From Planctomycetota bacterium (GTDB lineage: Bacteria; Planctomycetota; Planctomycetia; Isosphaerales; Isosphaeraceae): DNA of 5,377 nt. The stretch covers positions 1-5,377 of the forward strand of contig JAJYCH010000390.1 in the NCBI GenBank assembly GCA_021778575.1, in the 5' to 3' direction. A program made the position numbers and the translations under genes. Shown one piece after another: positions 4,828 to 5,377 of this stretch (positions within the stretch are counted from its first letter, which is position 1; each line of letters begins with the position of its first letter). The notes beneath the pieces are model-generated. The model had not been told where the DNA came from and did no database searches. It was given only the letters and a program-made list of their open reading frames with translations.

Positions 4828-5377
4828 ATGCTTCGACGTCCGACACCCGCGTGGCTCGGCCTGGTGATCCTGGCTGCCGGAGCGTCCTCGGCCCTCGGTC
4901 AAGACGGTCTGATCGGATTCGCGCCCGGTTCCAGGGCTGCTGAAAGCAAGGCCGAAACCCAGGCCCTGGCCGTCCCCACGCCCGACGCCGCCCGCGCCTG
5001 GCTCCGAACGATCACCGAGGAACCCCACGTCGCCGGAACTCCCGCCGACAAGAAAACAGCCGAGTTCGTCCGCGACAAGCTCATTTCCTCGGGCTGGAAA
5101 GCGGAACTGGCCGAATACGAGGTCCTGCTCAACTATCCGACCAAGATTGCTTGCTCGCTGGTTCGACCCAACTCCATCTCCCTCAAAATGACCGAGGACA
5201 CCGTCACCCTCGACAAGGATTCCGCCAGCCCCGACGCCTTTCCCGGCTTCCATGGTTATGGAGTCTCGGGAAACGTCACCGGCCAGGTCGTTTATGCGAA
5301 CTTCGGGCGGCCCGAGGACTTCGCGGCGCTCGAGAAGCTCGGCATCGACGTCAAAGGCAAGATCGTTCTGGTCCGCT
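4828..5377 (+). CDS. Exported M28-family peptidase, glutamate carboxypeptidase II/NAALADase-like (3' part cut off)
   Basis: The first 183 residues are present and the frame is open at the window edge. A signal peptide is clear: basic M-L-R-R, a hydrophobic core to about residue 22, and a likely signal peptidase I cut after A-L-G at 22-24. E-P-H-V-A-G-T-P (65-72) matches the 'HLAGT' segment of human glutamate carboxypeptidase II, and Y-E-V-L-L-N-Y-P (97-104) matches its 'YDVLLSYP'. Residues about 143-183 begin the PA domain: G-Q-V-V-Y-A-N-F-G-R-P-E-D-F (152-165) and K-G-K-I-V-L-V-R (176-183). Family members use two zinc ions to remove C-terminal Glu or other residues from peptides; the zinc ligands lie beyond the window, so activity cannot be judged. 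It probably works outside the cytoplasmic membrane in peptide scavenging. Family length is usually about 700 residues. It is divergent from gene 4 with no visible tie to genes 1-3. Confidence 0.92.
   Translation, partial: MLRRPTPAWLGLVILAAGASSALGQDGLIGFAPGSRAAESKAETQALAVPTPDAARAWLRTITEEPHVAGTPADKKTAEFVRDKLISSGWKAELAEYEVLLNYPTKIACSLVRPNSISLKMTEDTVTLDKDSASPDAFPGFHGYGVSGNVTGQVVYANFGRPEDFAALEKLGIDVKGKIVLVR

Noticed and set aside
4603..5253. Upstream extension of the gene 4 frame on the minus strand to 5253
   Set aside because: The region from 4828 onward is the complement of the M28 peptidase gene, whose coding is unmistakable. The GTG at 4602 has its own SD site and begins the well-composed protein.

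Overview
The window is GC-rich with a strong preference for G or C at third codon positions. It carries a lipoprotein-type binding protein, a signal-peptide-bearing M28-family peptidase and several copies of the short element ATTGGGTTCGTTTTG. From memory, that element recurs in genomes of the planctomycete family Isosphaeraceae, where it is translated as 'NWVRF', 'LGSF' or 'IGFV' depending on frame. A planctomycete, probably Isosphaeraceae, is therefore my best guess; it rests on recall and composition, not on a search.

Layout. Positions 1-184 are a tandem array of about 36-bp units that runs straight into, and is translated with, the 5' end of gene 1. Gene 1 (ending at 1235) is a putative ABC-transporter substrate-binding lipoprotein of the iron(III)/Fbp-like type. 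Gene 2 (1232-2380) overlaps it by ATGA and encodes the matching ABC ATPase, which has an altered signature motif, an Asp in place of the catalytic Glu, and no switch His. No ABC permease is in the window, so the system is incomplete here or its permease lies upstream. After a 53-bp AT-rich gap comes gene 3 (from 2434), a polytopic membrane protein with a GT-C-glycosyltransferase-like layout. Its reading frame has no stop where the protein seems to end (about 4020-4050) and runs on to 4752, antisense through all of gene 4.

Gene 4 (4602-4081, minus strand) is a 173-residue soluble protein of unknown function, clearly coding by codon use. It is divergent from gene 5 (4828 to the window end, plus strand), an exported glutamate-carboxypeptidase-II/NAALADase-like peptidase cut by the window edge within its PA domain. 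The 225-bp gap between genes 4 and 5 must hold the start signals of both.

The most noteworthy points are the tandem element array fused to a lipoprotein gene with a further copy inside the same gene, the degenerate ATPase, and the apparent loss of the gene 3 stop codon.
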